From Saprospiraceae bacterium (GTDB lineage Bacteria; Bacteroidota; Bacteroidia; Chitinophagales; Saprospiraceae): DNA of 27,322 nucleotides. The translations under genes and the position numbers were made by a program. Shown in pieces: positions 15,701 through 24,210 of the stretch. Under the pieces are notes generated by a model. That model was not told the DNA's origin. It saw only the letters and a program-made list of their open reading frames with translations, and searched no databases. The stretch lies in NCBI GenBank assembly GCA_007125435.1, contig SLDF01000420.1, forward strand, positions 1-27,322. Direction: 5' to 3'. Each line of letters begins with the position of its first letter. The stretch's first letter is position 1.

Positions 15701-17198
15701 CTGTATAGGTGCCCGGTGGTAAATTATCTTCTACGGTCACTTCTCCGGAGGAGTTGACCGTGCCTGTTCTGTCAGGTATTCCTCCACCTTCTAATGTGTA
15801 TTGGTATGGTTCAGTCCCTCCATAAATAGTGAAGGATACTGATCCATCATCTGTCGTTGTACTGCATGATCTGCCGAATGCTGTAAGATTAGTAGGATTT
15901 ACAATAGTGACTGTGCTATTCGTAACGGACACATCTGCAATGTTGTCACCACTGATGACTTCAATCTCTGTCGGTCGGCCTGTGATATCCACGTAACTCG
16001 TGCTTCCAGGCTCACCTATAGCGATAAAACACACTTCAAAAATGACGGTCTCATCGATGATATTTGCAGGATTATCCGGATTGTTTGCAAACCATAATAC
16101 GGATAAGGTTCCTGTAGTCTCGGAATTCGTTGTACCTATTGAGTTGGCATCAAATCCCGGTACTGGATTTGGAGAGACAACATTGACTCCTGTAAATTGC
16201 AGTATTGATGGATTCCAATTAACAGAAAATTGAAAGGTTTCAGAGTCTATAAGATTAGCCATCGATACCTCCATGCAAAATGGCTCTCCAATAGCAACGT
16301 CTATAGGATCGGACACTGCTATCTCCACCGTGTTACGAGGCATTGAAAATGTAAAATCAAGGGGACAAGATTTGCCGTCTGATGCTGTAATTCTATAATC
16401 ACCTGCTTGTGGCACAGAAAAAATAACGGCATCTTCATGACTAAAATTAGGTCCATTTGATATTGTTCCCGTTATGTTGGGGTCATCAATTAATTCAATA
16501 CGCACATTGTCGTAAAGCGAACCATCAAATTCCGGTAGGCCACCTATGATTTGAAATGATCCATTAAGGGCATCCGGCGTTTGTCCATTTAGGTTTTGAA
16601 CATTTAGTGCATTAAGGTAAACAACACTGAAGTCCGCATCTGTATTTACAACAGTGCACGTTCCCGGGGGTGTTCCCTCAAAGGCATTATCAGCAAAATC
16701 ATCTATAGTGATAGGCGCAAACCAAAGTTGAACCGGCTGTCCTCCACCAAATAGGTTTTGGAGAAAACCATTATTCTCCAATAGGATATCTCCATTGCTG
16801 CTTCCTCTTGCTGTATATAGTCCACCTGCCGGAGGTGGATCTACTGTGAGACATGGGTCATTCAAAATCGCATCTAATCCCGGACCTGCTTCCGTTGGCG
16901 GGCAATCATAAAATGCATAACCAATGCCTGGCTCTGTACCGGGCTCCGGATCTCCACTAAGGTCAAAGTCAAGATTACCAATCAATTGAAGGTTGTCATC
17001 AGCACATAGATAAATAATCCTGTCATCTGTATCATTACTTTCACCTGTAAATGTACCCCTTGTCCAGGTGCCGGCGTCTTGATCTGTGCAGGTTCTTAGT
17101 GCTCCTGCTGTAGATGTTAATTTGATAGTTTTCGGTGTCTGTGCTGTCAGAGAAAATGAAGTGAATCCTATAATGATTATTAGTACTTTCCGTAGCAT
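12711..17198 (-). CDS. Giant SprB-repeat surface protein with cohesin-like domain and T9SS type B tail
   Basis: This 1495-aa protein starts with a signal peptide (MLRKVLIIIIGFTSFSLTAQ). Residues ~290-430 resemble a cohesin-type domain (GEPFCMEVSMANLIDSETFQF, then FSVNWNPSILQFTGV). From ~440 to ~1300 there are about eleven SprB-like repeats of ~75 residues, each built on 'C-x-GDxDG...GGxxPYxYxW...NLxPGxYxVxVTDxxGC'. The last ~98 residues, from PNAFSPNNDGLNDVFEVY through IYDRWGNVMFEKDD to PGVYIYTIEVEFLDG, are the gliding motility-associated C-terminal domain (T9SS type B). It should be exported and displayed on the cell surface as an adhesin-like protein. Whether it moves cells, as SprB does, is not shown. 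It is monocistronic with its own promoter. Confidence 0.93.
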   Translation of the reverse strand: MLRKVLIIIIGFTSFSLTAQTPKTIKLTSTAGALRTCTDQDAGTWTRGTFTGESNDTDDRIIYLCADDNLQLIGNLDFDLSGDPEPGTEPGIGYAFYDCPPTEAGPGLDAILNDPCLTVDPPPAGGLYTARGSSNGDILLENNGFLQNLFGGGQPVQLWFAPITIDDFADNAFEGTPPGTCTVVNTDADFSVVYLNALNVQNLNGQTPDALNGSFQIIGGLPEFDGSLYDNVRIELIDDPNITGTISNGPNFSHEDAVIFSVPQAGDYRITASDGKSCPLDFTFSMPRNTVEIAVSDPIDVAIGEPFCMEVSMANLIDSETFQFSVNWNPSILQFTGVNVVSPNPVPGFDANSIGTTNSETTGTLSVLWFANNPDNPANIIDETVIFEVCFIAIGEPGSTSYVDITGRPTEIEVISGDNIADVSVTNSTVTIVNPTNLTAFGRSCSTTTDDGSVSFTIYGGTEPYQYTLEGGGIPDRTGTVNSSGEVTVEDNLPPGTYTVTILDNAGGGTILTITVENAIRIFATPIIEQPVRCFEPPLNRTGRIRVDVGGGAEPYQYEWSNGIFGRNFISNLPVGNYSVTVTDANGCTDVVSTSLGVTPITIGFDDIQPTCTGISDGELTAQPSGGAGSFQYLWDNFNTNQTRTNLAPGCYTVTVEDALNCVAEATFCLEEIKTLELDIVETSPSCVGDTDGRIDVELQVSGGPANPVTFTWNPDDVGDRTDGDFTTSLSNLEPGLYIVEAVDTEGCNTSAEVQLRDPQPLRINLATSIAAECIEGGEGGSITLLASGGVAPRTFEWNDGEFTGNSLTDVPPGEYTVTVTDGNGCTADSVFFVGPWVTFEIVPESCTGTEDGAIFADVNFDEDFTVTIVWSNGETGNSITNLSAGDYTVTVTGTSPNIPEPCVLTFEVNIPFAERFTVIEDHTRPTCPGDNDGVINLIVEGDQGPFTFSWNHTTEMSPTLTNQVAGTYTVNINDQSGCPAMPYEITLEQPPFIMFSFSQIQGVSCSNTDCDGSAVLNLSQGSVPGGSFNVSWGDGNAEFGITTVTLTDLCFGDNPVFATDENGCNATSNVPVPGPEPIDIDFDNSEINDVSCFGDTDGNINLQAQGGTAPYQYEWPGLGVAGPSVSDLAPGLYDVIVTDDNDCTFETAVEVGEPDLLVLVIDTDNTFSVSCAGDNDGQITVIPVGGNEGPRIYQWSPSVSTTEVATDLSPGDYSISVTDSRGCMAEANAAIEEPTPIEAVIPSPDEPLCNGFETLITIESASGGSGSNYTFSVNNGPTVPVGSPFPTLAGEVFVSVFDDRGCSFDTTFFINEPPPLIVDLGPDLEMDLGDTISLFPFIQSDSPIADFDWMPGESLSCIDCEQPNAFPLNTTDYSLVVTDVNGCVGTDRVNVRVIKRRLVYIPNAFSPNNDGLNDVFEVYAGRAVTAINRMAIYDRWGNVMFEKDDLQFDEFGSEGWDGTSRGRDAQPGVYIYTIEVEFLDGAVLLYRGDITIRN

Positions 17199-17242
17199 AA
17201 ATTGTAGTGTATATTGAGCGTATCACTTTTTATTAAGTGGTG

Positions 17243-17250
17243 CAAAGATA
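17243..17250 (-). promoter_or_regulatory. -7 promoter element of the SprB-repeat gene
   Basis: On the minus strand TATCTTTG matches TAnnTTTG exactly, 44 nt upstream of the ATG at 17198. No convincing TTTG is found at the -33 position, so only the -7 part is supported. The region around it is AT-rich. Confidence 0.5.
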
Positions 17251-17476
17251 GATTTTATATTAAAAATTATTGACATATAGATTGCCTATATTAAGCATAT
17301 TTCAAGGTGCCACCTTTGGTATTGCTTTTTTGATATGCAGTTTCATATGAATTTTAGCTTTAATCTGTTAACAGCGTATCTACATTAAGAAAATACAAGC
17401 TAGAAACCGTATTATTTACAACAAAGCTGACACTCGAAATTAACTCGATATGAACGTGCGAGGTTGGTACATATTG

Positions 17477-18721
17477 TTATTTTCTATCCCAAACTTCGCC
17501 ATCGATTATAATGGTGTGGATAAGATCTGAACCAAAGGCATACGGTACAAATGCCAAATCATTCATAGGTTTTGTCAGGTAAATAGAAGCGCGCTTGCCT
17601 TTTGTGATTGACCCATATTCGTTTTCAACCTCCATAGCAAATGCACCATTGATAGTGGCTGCGTTGAAGGCTTCTTCCGGAAGTAGTTTCATTTTTAGAC
17701 AAGCGAGAGATAATACAAAAGACATCTTACCCGAAGGCGTTGAACCCGGATTGTAATCTGATGCTAAAACTATGGGAAGCCCTTCATCGGCCATTTTGCG
17801 CCCTTGTGCATACGGCAAACCAAGGAAAAAGGATGTTGATGGCAATAAGGTGGGTAATGTCTTGCTGCCTTTTAACAAATCTATTTCTACTTGACTCATG
17901 GCCTCCAGGTGATCTACAGAAATGGCATTTTGAGCGACTCCAGCTTGTACACCGCCTGTTATACCCAATTCATTGGCATGGATCTTTGGTTTAAGACCAT
18001 GTTTCCAACCTGCCTCCAGGATAAATTCCGTCTCCTGTGGCGTGAAGAACCCCCGATCACAGAATACATCGCAATAGTCTGCCAACCCTTCACCGGCTAC
18101 ATATGGTATCATTTCGTCACAGATCAACTTGATGTAATCCTGTCGATTGTCTTTGTACGCTGTAGGTATAGCGTGAGCGCCCAGAAAGGTTGCCTTTACA
18201 CTTACGGGATAAGTATCTTTTAATCGCTTTATGACTCGAAGCATTTTTACTTCACTGTCAAATGTCAAGCCATATCCACTTTTGATTTCAATGGCTGCTG
18301 TTCCATATCCGATGACTTCTTCCAGACGTCCCATTGCCGACATATACAAGTCATCTTCGGATGTTTCCCTCAGTTTTCTCGCTGAGTTTAATATGCCTCC
18401 TCCTTCTGCGGCTATCTCTTCGTAGGATTTGCCCTGAAGGCGCATCACAAATTCTTTTTCTCTACTTTCGGCAAAAACGATGTGTGTATGTGAATCACAA
18501 AAACCCGGGAAAACCCAATCTCCATTTACATCCAATACTTCATCGGCTCTGGGCACTTCAGTTGACATCGACCCAAAGTCTTCGATGGTGTCCTGATCGA
18601 TCAATAACCACGCATTATCAAGCGAAGGCAATGACTTCAAATCTTCACCTGAAAGCGGATTTTCTGTTGTTTGTCTTGTCTGTATAAGCTTACCGATATT
18701 GGTCAGTAGAAGTGTTGCCAT
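17477..18721 (-). CDS. hutI: Imidazolonepropionase
   Basis: HutI opens the ring of 4-imidazolone-5-propanoate to N-formimidoyl-L-glutamate, the third step of histidine breakdown in the cytoplasm. The 414-aa length is normal. Metal and active-site signatures of the amidohydrolase superfamily are visible: GFCDSHTHIVF near residue 77, the EGGGI segment, IEIKSGYGL, KIHANELG, SVDHLEAM and ASDYNPGS. It starts 7 nt after the stop of the thioredoxin-SPOR gene, so it is probably the second gene of that unit. No other hut genes are in the window. Confidence 0.96.
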   Translation of the reverse strand: MATLLLTNIGKLIQTRQTTENPLSGEDLKSLPSLDNAWLLIDQDTIEDFGSMSTEVPRADEVLDVNGDWVFPGFCDSHTHIVFAESREKEFVMRLQGKSYEEIAAEGGGILNSARKLRETSEDDLYMSAMGRLEEVIGYGTAAIEIKSGYGLTFDSEVKMLRVIKRLKDTYPVSVKATFLGAHAIPTAYKDNRQDYIKLICDEMIPYVAGEGLADYCDVFCDRGFFTPQETEFILEAGWKHGLKPKIHANELGITGGVQAGVAQNAISVDHLEAMSQVEIDLLKGSKTLPTLLPSTSFFLGLPYAQGRKMADEGLPIVLASDYNPGSTPSGKMSFVLSLACLKMKLLPEEAFNAATINGAFAMEVENEYGSITKGKRASIYLTKPMNDLAFVPYAFGSDLIHTIIIDGEVWDRK

Positions 18722-18728
18722 AATTGAT

Positions 18729-19781
18729 TTAGTCTAATGATACGGATTTGATAAAGCCGTCTGTCCCCTGATCTTTTAGAAGTGAAAGTAGAGGCTCCGC
18801 GTCCTCGTACCGGGCATACCTGCCGATCATGACTTTGTATATAGTCTGCCCACCTTCCACATCTATTTTTATATGGACACCTTCGCCATATATCTCCCGG
18901 TATTCATCCCTCAGTCTATCTGCATTTTCAAATCTAGAAAACGTACCTACCTGTACTGAATAGTACTGTGAAGCATCCGCTGCCGGTCTAGGTCTTGATG
19001 GAGGGGGTGTAGTGGTTTCTTTTGTAGCTGGACGATCCTGAGTTTTTGCTGCCGCTGGTGCAGGCGTCTCTTTAGTAGGCGTTTCCTTTGGAGTAGAGTC
19101 TGCTGGCTTTTCTACGGGTCTTGGAGGTGTTGGTTTTTCTGCAGGCTTTTGTACTTCTTTGGTGTCTCTTTGAGGTTCAGTTTGAGATTCCATGCTAGGT
19201 TGCGGTGAAGACTTTTTAGGTTCCGGTGATTGGGCTGGAGTCTTTTCGACGGCAGTTTCCTTTTTTGTGTCTTCTACATTTGCAGAGGGAGCTTGTGTCG
19301 GCCTGTCGCTTAGTCTCACTGCGGGTGGAGGTGTAGAGCTTAATCTTATTCTCCTATTTTCCAGATTGAACCGGTGTTTTTCTAAACCCTCAAGGAGCTT
19401 TTTTGCCGATATGGACTCTTCATAGCGCTCTATGACGTCACCACCCTGATCAAAAATGAGCACGGTGGGCAAAAATTCTACATTGTATTGCTGTCTGGCA
19501 TTGTGGCCATCTAGGTCGTCTATATTCACTTTAACAGCGACATAATAATCACTCACAAAATTAATGACATCGGTCGATGCAAATGTGTTTTCATCCATCC
19601 ACTTGCACGGCAGGCACCAATCCGTATAAAACACGGCCATGTAAAGCTTCCCTTCCTTCATCGCCATAGATTTGGCATCAGAAATACCGCCCTTTATGTA
19701 TCTGATCTCTTGTTGCCCGGAAACATGCACTGCAAAGATCATGAGTAAAAACACCAAACAATAATTACCACCATTTTTCAT
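18729..19781 (-). CDS. Periplasmic thioredoxin-fold protein fused to a SPOR domain
   Basis: After a signal peptide (residues 1-22, ending VHVSGQ), a thioredoxin domain spans ~25-145 with the redox motif WCLPCK (C56, C59) and the cis-Pro loop FLPTVLIF. A ~125-residue linker rich in Pro, Lys, Thr and Glu follows (147-270). The C-terminal ~75 residues (YYSVQVGTFSRFENADRLRD, then IYKVMIGRYARYEDAE) are a SPOR domain, which in other bacteria binds septal, denuded peptidoglycan. The protein probably performs disulfide exchange in the periplasm while tethered to the cell wall. It lies upstream of hutI with a 7-nt gap, though no functional link is obvious. Confidence 0.9.
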   Translation of the reverse strand: MKNGGNYCLVFLLMIFAVHVSGQQEIRYIKGGISDAKSMAMKEGKLYMAVFYTDWCLPCKWMDENTFASTDVINFVSDYYVAVKVNIDDLDGHNARQQYNVEFLPTVLIFDQGGDVIERYEESISAKKLLEGLEKHRFNLENRRIRLSSTPPPAVRLSDRPTQAPSANVEDTKKETAVEKTPAQSPEPKKSSPQPSMESQTEPQRDTKEVQKPAEKPTPPRPVEKPADSTPKETPTKETPAPAAAKTQDRPATKETTTPPPSRPRPAADASQYYSVQVGTFSRFENADRLRDEYREIYGEGVHIKIDVEGGQTIYKVMIGRYARYEDAEPLLSLLKDQGTDGFIKSVSLD

Positions 19782-20232
19782 CTGTCAAAATATTATTTAC
19801 GTGAGATGTCGCAAAAGTGCTGACACTGAAGATATTCTTGCGCCCCTTTATTTTTAATTGGCCTTTGTTGTCAAAAAAAAGCTTAAAGACTCGCAACTGA
19901 CCTTTTCATTACTATGAGTCAGTCTACTCTTGAATAATGTACAAATGTAGGAGATATTTATTATATACATATATCAAATGTGTAAAAACAATGTATTATG
20001 AGCCAAGGATACACCTTTAATATTAGCTTTTTTTCTTGTCTCCCCGTACATCAGCCTCCTCCTGTTGTCGTCATGGCGCAAACGGGCATACTCGCTCTGT
20101 AATTCTGATGCGAGGCTGTAGAAAAAACACAAACAAGAATTTACTCAGGAAATAGGCGTTTTTTACATGTCATTCAGGTTAACGTGGATAAAATACGGGG
20201 TATATCTCCGATGTTGTTTTTACACATACGCT
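19782..20232. other. Intergenic region, AT-rich, between divergent genes
   Basis: This 451-bp stretch has no convincing gene. It holds a minus-strand -7 element candidate (19942-19949) for the thioredoxin-SPOR unit. Beyond that I see only short AT-rich segments and no tRNA, CRISPR or known riboswitch. Repeat copy B begins at its right end. Confidence 0.6.
19942..19949 (-). promoter_or_regulatory. -7 promoter element candidate for the thioredoxin-SPOR/hutI unit
   Basis: On the minus strand TACATTTG matches TAnnTTTG exactly. A TTTG sits 25 nt further upstream (19975-19978), slightly more distant than the usual spacing. The leader would be about 150 nt, which is long, so a nearer start site remains possible. 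Confidence 0.35.
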
Positions 20233-20370
20233 GCATCAGTGATGTGAAGTGGTGGCGAAGCGGTAGCGAAGCCAGACTCGATGGAGCGATAGCGTAATCG
20301 AGGCCAAGCGAATAGCGCGCCACGTAACGTAACGACCGCGCGACGCCAGGAGCGGGGTGATGCCCAAAGC
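20233..20370 (-). repeat. Dispersed structured repeat, copy B (138 bp)
   Basis: On the minus strand it starts GCTTTGGGCATCACCCC, identical to copy A over 17 bases, and ends CACATCACTGATGC, also identical. The middle shares TCGTTACGTTACGTGGCGCG with a similar block in A, and GCGCGCTATTCGCTTGG. A 6-bp stem (CTCGAT 20277-20282 with ATCGAG 20297-20302, 14-nt loop) stands where copies A and C carry different bases but still pair. It lies between the thioredoxin-SPOR gene and the metalloprotease gene. Confidence 0.8.
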
Positions 20371-20514
20371 AAAAAAAAGATTGCAATCATATAAAATGGC
20401 TTATAATTTCTTTTCAGAAAATAAGACCTCACCCATCATAAGCCTGTAAAGCGGGTTTTAGGTTTTATTTAGTTAAGGAATTAAAATTACTCGTGGTGGA
20501 TTACTTAATTTTTG

Positions 20515-20522
20515 TATTTTTG
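20515..20522 (+). promoter_or_regulatory. -7 promoter element of the metalloprotease gene
   Basis: TATTTTTG matches TAnnTTTG exactly, and would start transcription near 20529, 28 nt before the ATG at 20557. This excludes an upstream TTG at 20512 as the true start. A clear -33 TTTG is not seen at standard spacing. Confidence 0.5.
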
Positions 20523-20556
20523 GCAGGTAGTTTTAACTCATCAATCGAATTCTCAT

Positions 20557-23500
20557 ATGTTAAGAAGTAAATTTATCGGAGCTTTAATCATAAGCGTATG
20601 TTTCACCTTTTCGTTGACAGCTCAGTTTGCTGAGTATAAAAGTGAGGTAAGCAAAGAGGAGCTTAGGTTTAATGTAGAAGAGGCTTTTATCGTGAACCTC
20701 TCAGACCCATTTAATTTTGAAAACAGCTTGAAGTCAGAGCGGTTTGAGATGGACTTGCCTATGCCTGATGGCTCATATCTGTCTTTCGAGTTTATATACG
20801 ATCCGATCATGGCAGATGGTCTGGCGAAAAAATATCCCAATATGAGGACATACAAAATCAGGTCGGGATCCTACAGGGGGAGGGCCGGTTTTAACATACA
20901 TGGTTTTCACGCTACTATTCATACCGGGGACACATACATATTGATTGACCCCGCCGTCGAAGGTGACGAAGCGTTATACATGAGTTATTTTGCAAAGTCA
21001 TTGATAGCAGATGAGAGTAGAAAGTTTTCATGTGAAGTAGATGATGAAATCTTAGATAAATCTATATTGCCTGAGGCCAAAAGAGGTCCGTCGGTTATGG
21101 GGCTTAAGAGTGCCACTACCCCTGTAGACCTTAAAACATATAGACTGGCTGTAGCCTGTACAGGGGAGTACGCCACATTTCATGGAGGGACTGTAGAGTC
21201 GGCATTGGCAGCTATTGTCACCACTGTCAATAGAGTGAATACCATTTACGAGATAGAACATGCGATTCGATTGGATTTGATAGAAAATAATGATGAAGTG
21301 ATCTTTTTAGACCCTCAGTCAGATCCTTACACGAATAATAACCTGAGCAATATGCTTAATCAGAATAGAACGACACTCAATTCTATTATAGGTAACGATA
21401 ACTTTGATATTGGTCATGTATTGGGAACATTTGGTGGAGGACTGGCACAGCTTGGCTCAGTTTGTACTTCTAACAAAGCTAGAGGTGCGACAGGTTTGCC
21501 CAATCCAGTTGGTGATTTTTTTGATGTTGTCTATGTATGTCATGAGGTAGGGCATCAGTTTAATGCAAATCATACCTTTAACTTTTGTAACGGAGAGAAT
21601 GAGGCTCCGGGCAATGCATTTGAACCGGCAAGCGGTACGACAATAATGGCATATGCAGGTCTGTGTGGCTCTCAAAACCTTCAGCAAAATACCGATTTTT
21701 ACTTTCATGTAGCTTCTCTGGAGGAGGTTAAATTGTTTTCGACTGAAGGTACAGGTTCGACTTGTGCCAATATTATTGAGACGGGAAATACGGAGCCGAT
21801 CATTACTATAGAGACAGAGCAGGATCTAGTCCTGCCCATCCAAACACCATTTGAGATCAAAGGGTCGGCTGTAGACAATGAAGGGGACGATGTCATTTTC
21901 AGCTGGGAACAATTTGATTTAGGGCCGGAGTCTGTTATCGGACAGCCTCAAGGTACAGCACCTTTATTCATATCGCAAATTCCGCAGGCAAGAGGCAACC
22001 GATTTCTTCCGCGTTTTCAAGATATCATTAACAATCAGACCTCAAATAGAGAAGTACTGCCATCAATAACCAGACCAGTTACTTTCAGATTGACGGCTCG
22101 TGATCAAAATGAGGAGGCAGGAGGAACAAGTTGGGAAACCTTATCTTTATCCTCGACAGAAGACGCAGGTCCATTTTTGGTGACTGCTCCTCAGGAAGGT
22201 GAGACAATGCGCACGCAGACACCCTATGCCGTGCAGTGGGATGTTGCTAATACTGACCAGGCACCCGTCAATTGTGCTCTAGTTGATATTTTATACTCCA
22301 GAAATAATGGATTGTCATTCACAGATACTTTGGCACTTGGAGTGGCAAATAACGGACAGCACATTGTCATGCTACCAGCTGAGCCTGCTAATAATGCCCG
22401 CATTATGGTAAAAGCAGCTGATCATATCTTTCTAAATGTTAATGAGGGCGCATTTTCATTGGTAGCTCCAGATACAGCGACCTTTACAATAAGTACAGAT
22501 TTGCTCACTGAGAGACTATGCGCCCCGGATGAATTATCTGTTCAATTTGAAACTATTCCGATATTAGGTTATGAAGGGGAGGTGAAATTTGATGTAGATG
22601 CTGATGTATTACCTTCAGGAGTTACGTTTGTTTTTGAAGAAGAGGTAGTTATGGTTGGTGAGCCAGCGAATATAAGAATAGAGGTTGAACGCCTTGATGG
22701 ACCTGGTATTATAGATGTTGATATTTTAGCTATTTCGGACGAATTAGGGGACACCATTAGATACCCTCTACTTCTGAGACTGCAAAATGTCATAACAGGC
22801 TTTTCAAGTCCTGTAAATCCGGCGTCAGGTGATGTAGCTGTACAGGGGCCGATAGATTTTGAGTGGGAAGATGTAGATTTTGCTGATTTTTACAATTTTT
22901 ATCTGTATGACGGAGATGGAGATATCGATAGGGCCTCTCCTCTTTTTAGTGCTACTGGTGTGACTTCAAACACCATAAATACCGGTGTGAATTTCGAGCC
23001 AAGCAAACTATACTATTGGGAGATTGAGGCTGGGAATGAGTGTGGACTAACCGCAAGTGAACCAATCTTTGTTTTTCAGACGCCTATTTTCTCTTGTACT
23101 ACTTGGGAAAAAGAGGAGAATCTCATCATATCTGTAGCCGGCACACCCACCATATTTTCAGATATTGATGTCGAACTCGAAGGCGAGGTCGCTTCTGTTG
23201 AAGTGTTCGATATTACGGGTACTCATCAGTCCTTTAACGATATGGACTTTTGGATTTTTCCTCCAAATAGTGCAGAGCAAAGACTTCTGGGAAGGAGCTG
23301 TGCGACATATAATGGAGACTTCCATATGAATTTTTCTGATGGTGGAGTGCCATTTCAATGTCCTCCTGATCAGGAAGATGTGCAATTCCGTCCTGTAACT
23401 CCATTGAGTGAAATTGCCGGAAGTAATGCTTTAGGTAATTGGCGATTGAGGATAAGGGATGTAGTGTCAGGTGGAGGAGGTGAGTTTTTTGGATGGGGAT

Positions 23501-24153
23501 TAAGAATATGCTCTGATTCTCCGGCAAGTATTCCACAGACGATTGTTAAAGATACGATGGTATTGAGACCGGGCTCAACACGGTTTTTGGGAAGAACACT
23601 GCTTGAAACTACAGATAATGTCAAAGCAGCAGACGAAATATTCTACAGGTTGACTTCATTGCCTAGACATGGAACACTGAACCGTCAACGATTTCATTGG
23701 GAAGTCCCTGAGCCTTTAGGTATCGGAGATATATTTTCACAAGATGAGATCAACAGAAACGCTATTAACTATTACCATGATGATATTGAAAATGAATTAG
23801 ATAGTTTTACATTTGTCGTTTATCATGATTTAGGTGGATTTATAGACAATCAAACTTTTATCATTAGGACTGATGAAGACTTCGTGAGTTCAGTATCGGA
23901 GGATGAATTGCAAGATGAAGTGCAGATATTTCCTAATCCGGCAAACGATATTTTATTTGTGCGATTGGAAGGGGCTAGAGGGCAAATGCAATTTAATATT
24001 TTAGACCTTTCAGGTAAAATGTTAATATCGCATAGGATAGATAGTGTGACTGAATTGACAGAGCTAAACATCAATAAGCTGCCTCAGGGCTCATACATAT
24101 TACAGGGGATAGGAAGTGAGGATAGTTTTACAAAGATGTTTCTAAAGCAGTAG
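20557..24153 (+). CDS. Secreted M12-type zinc metalloprotease with P-domain and T9SS type A tail
   Basis: The ATG at 20557 is chosen because it begins a signal peptide (MLRSKFIGALIISVCFTFSL) and lies just after a promoter element; the product is 1198 aa. A propeptide-like region is followed by a reprolysin-like peptidase with HEVGHQFNANH (residues 329-339), the HExxHxxxxxH zinc site. Next come Ig/fibronectin-like segments, a proprotein-convertase P-domain (~846-987, with FNDMDFWIFPP and GNWRLRIRDVVSGGGGEFFG), a cadherin/CSPG-like domain (~995-1105) and a C-terminal sorting domain (~1123-1198, FPNPANDILFVRL to LPQGSYILQG). It should be exported by T9SS and act on extracellular protein; the substrate is unknown. 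Confidence 0.93.
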   Translation: MLRSKFIGALIISVCFTFSLTAQFAEYKSEVSKEELRFNVEEAFIVNLSDPFNFENSLKSERFEMDLPMPDGSYLSFEFIYDPIMADGLAKKYPNMRTYKIRSGSYRGRAGFNIHGFHATIHTGDTYILIDPAVEGDEALYMSYFAKSLIADESRKFSCEVDDEILDKSILPEAKRGPSVMGLKSATTPVDLKTYRLAVACTGEYATFHGGTVESALAAIVTTVNRVNTIYEIEHAIRLDLIENNDEVIFLDPQSDPYTNNNLSNMLNQNRTTLNSIIGNDNFDIGHVLGTFGGGLAQLGSVCTSNKARGATGLPNPVGDFFDVVYVCHEVGHQFNANHTFNFCNGENEAPGNAFEPASGTTIMAYAGLCGSQNLQQNTDFYFHVASLEEVKLFSTEGTGSTCANIIETGNTEPIITIETEQDLVLPIQTPFEIKGSAVDNEGDDVIFSWEQFDLGPESVIGQPQGTAPLFISQIPQARGNRFLPRFQDIINNQTSNREVLPSITRPVTFRLTARDQNEEAGGTSWETLSLSSTEDAGPFLVTAPQEGETMRTQTPYAVQWDVANTDQAPVNCALVDILYSRNNGLSFTDTLALGVANNGQHIVMLPAEPANNARIMVKAADHIFLNVNEGAFSLVAPDTATFTISTDLLTERLCAPDELSVQFETIPILGYEGEVKFDVDADVLPSGVTFVFEEEVVMVGEPANIRIEVERLDGPGIIDVDILAISDELGDTIRYPLLLRLQNVITGFSSPVNPASGDVAVQGPIDFEWEDVDFADFYNFYLYDGDGDIDRASPLFSATGVTSNTINTGVNFEPSKLYYWEIEAGNECGLTASEPIFVFQTPIFSCTTWEKEENLIISVAGTPTIFSDIDVELEGEVASVEVFDITGTHQSFNDMDFWIFPPNSAEQRLLGRSCATYNGDFHMNFSDGGVPFQCPPDQEDVQFRPVTPLSEIAGSNALGNWRLRIRDVVSGGGGEFFGWGLRICSDSPASIPQTIVKDTMVLRPGSTRFLGRTLLETTDNVKAADEIFYRLTSLPRHGTLNRQRFHWEVPEPLGIGDIFSQDEINRNAINYYHDDIENELDSFTFVVYHDLGGFIDNQTFIIRTDEDFVSSVSEDELQDEVQIFPNPANDILFVRLEGARGQMQFNILDLSGKMLISHRIDSVTELTELNINKLPQGSYILQGIGSEDSFTKMFLKQ

Positions 24154-24210
24154 CTTAAGTTCATTCGTATTTTATGTTTACAAAATAGACCAGACCATTT
24201 TAAAATAATA

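Noticed and set aside
12711..17198. CRISPR-like array suggested by regular repetition
   Set aside because: The repetition is ~75-codon protein repeats that diverge at DNA level, with no short identical direct repeats and no spacers.
20512..20556. Upstream TTG start for the metalloprotease gene
   Set aside because: It overlaps the TATTTTTG promoter element and would put 15 residues before an intact signal peptide that begins at the ATG 20557.
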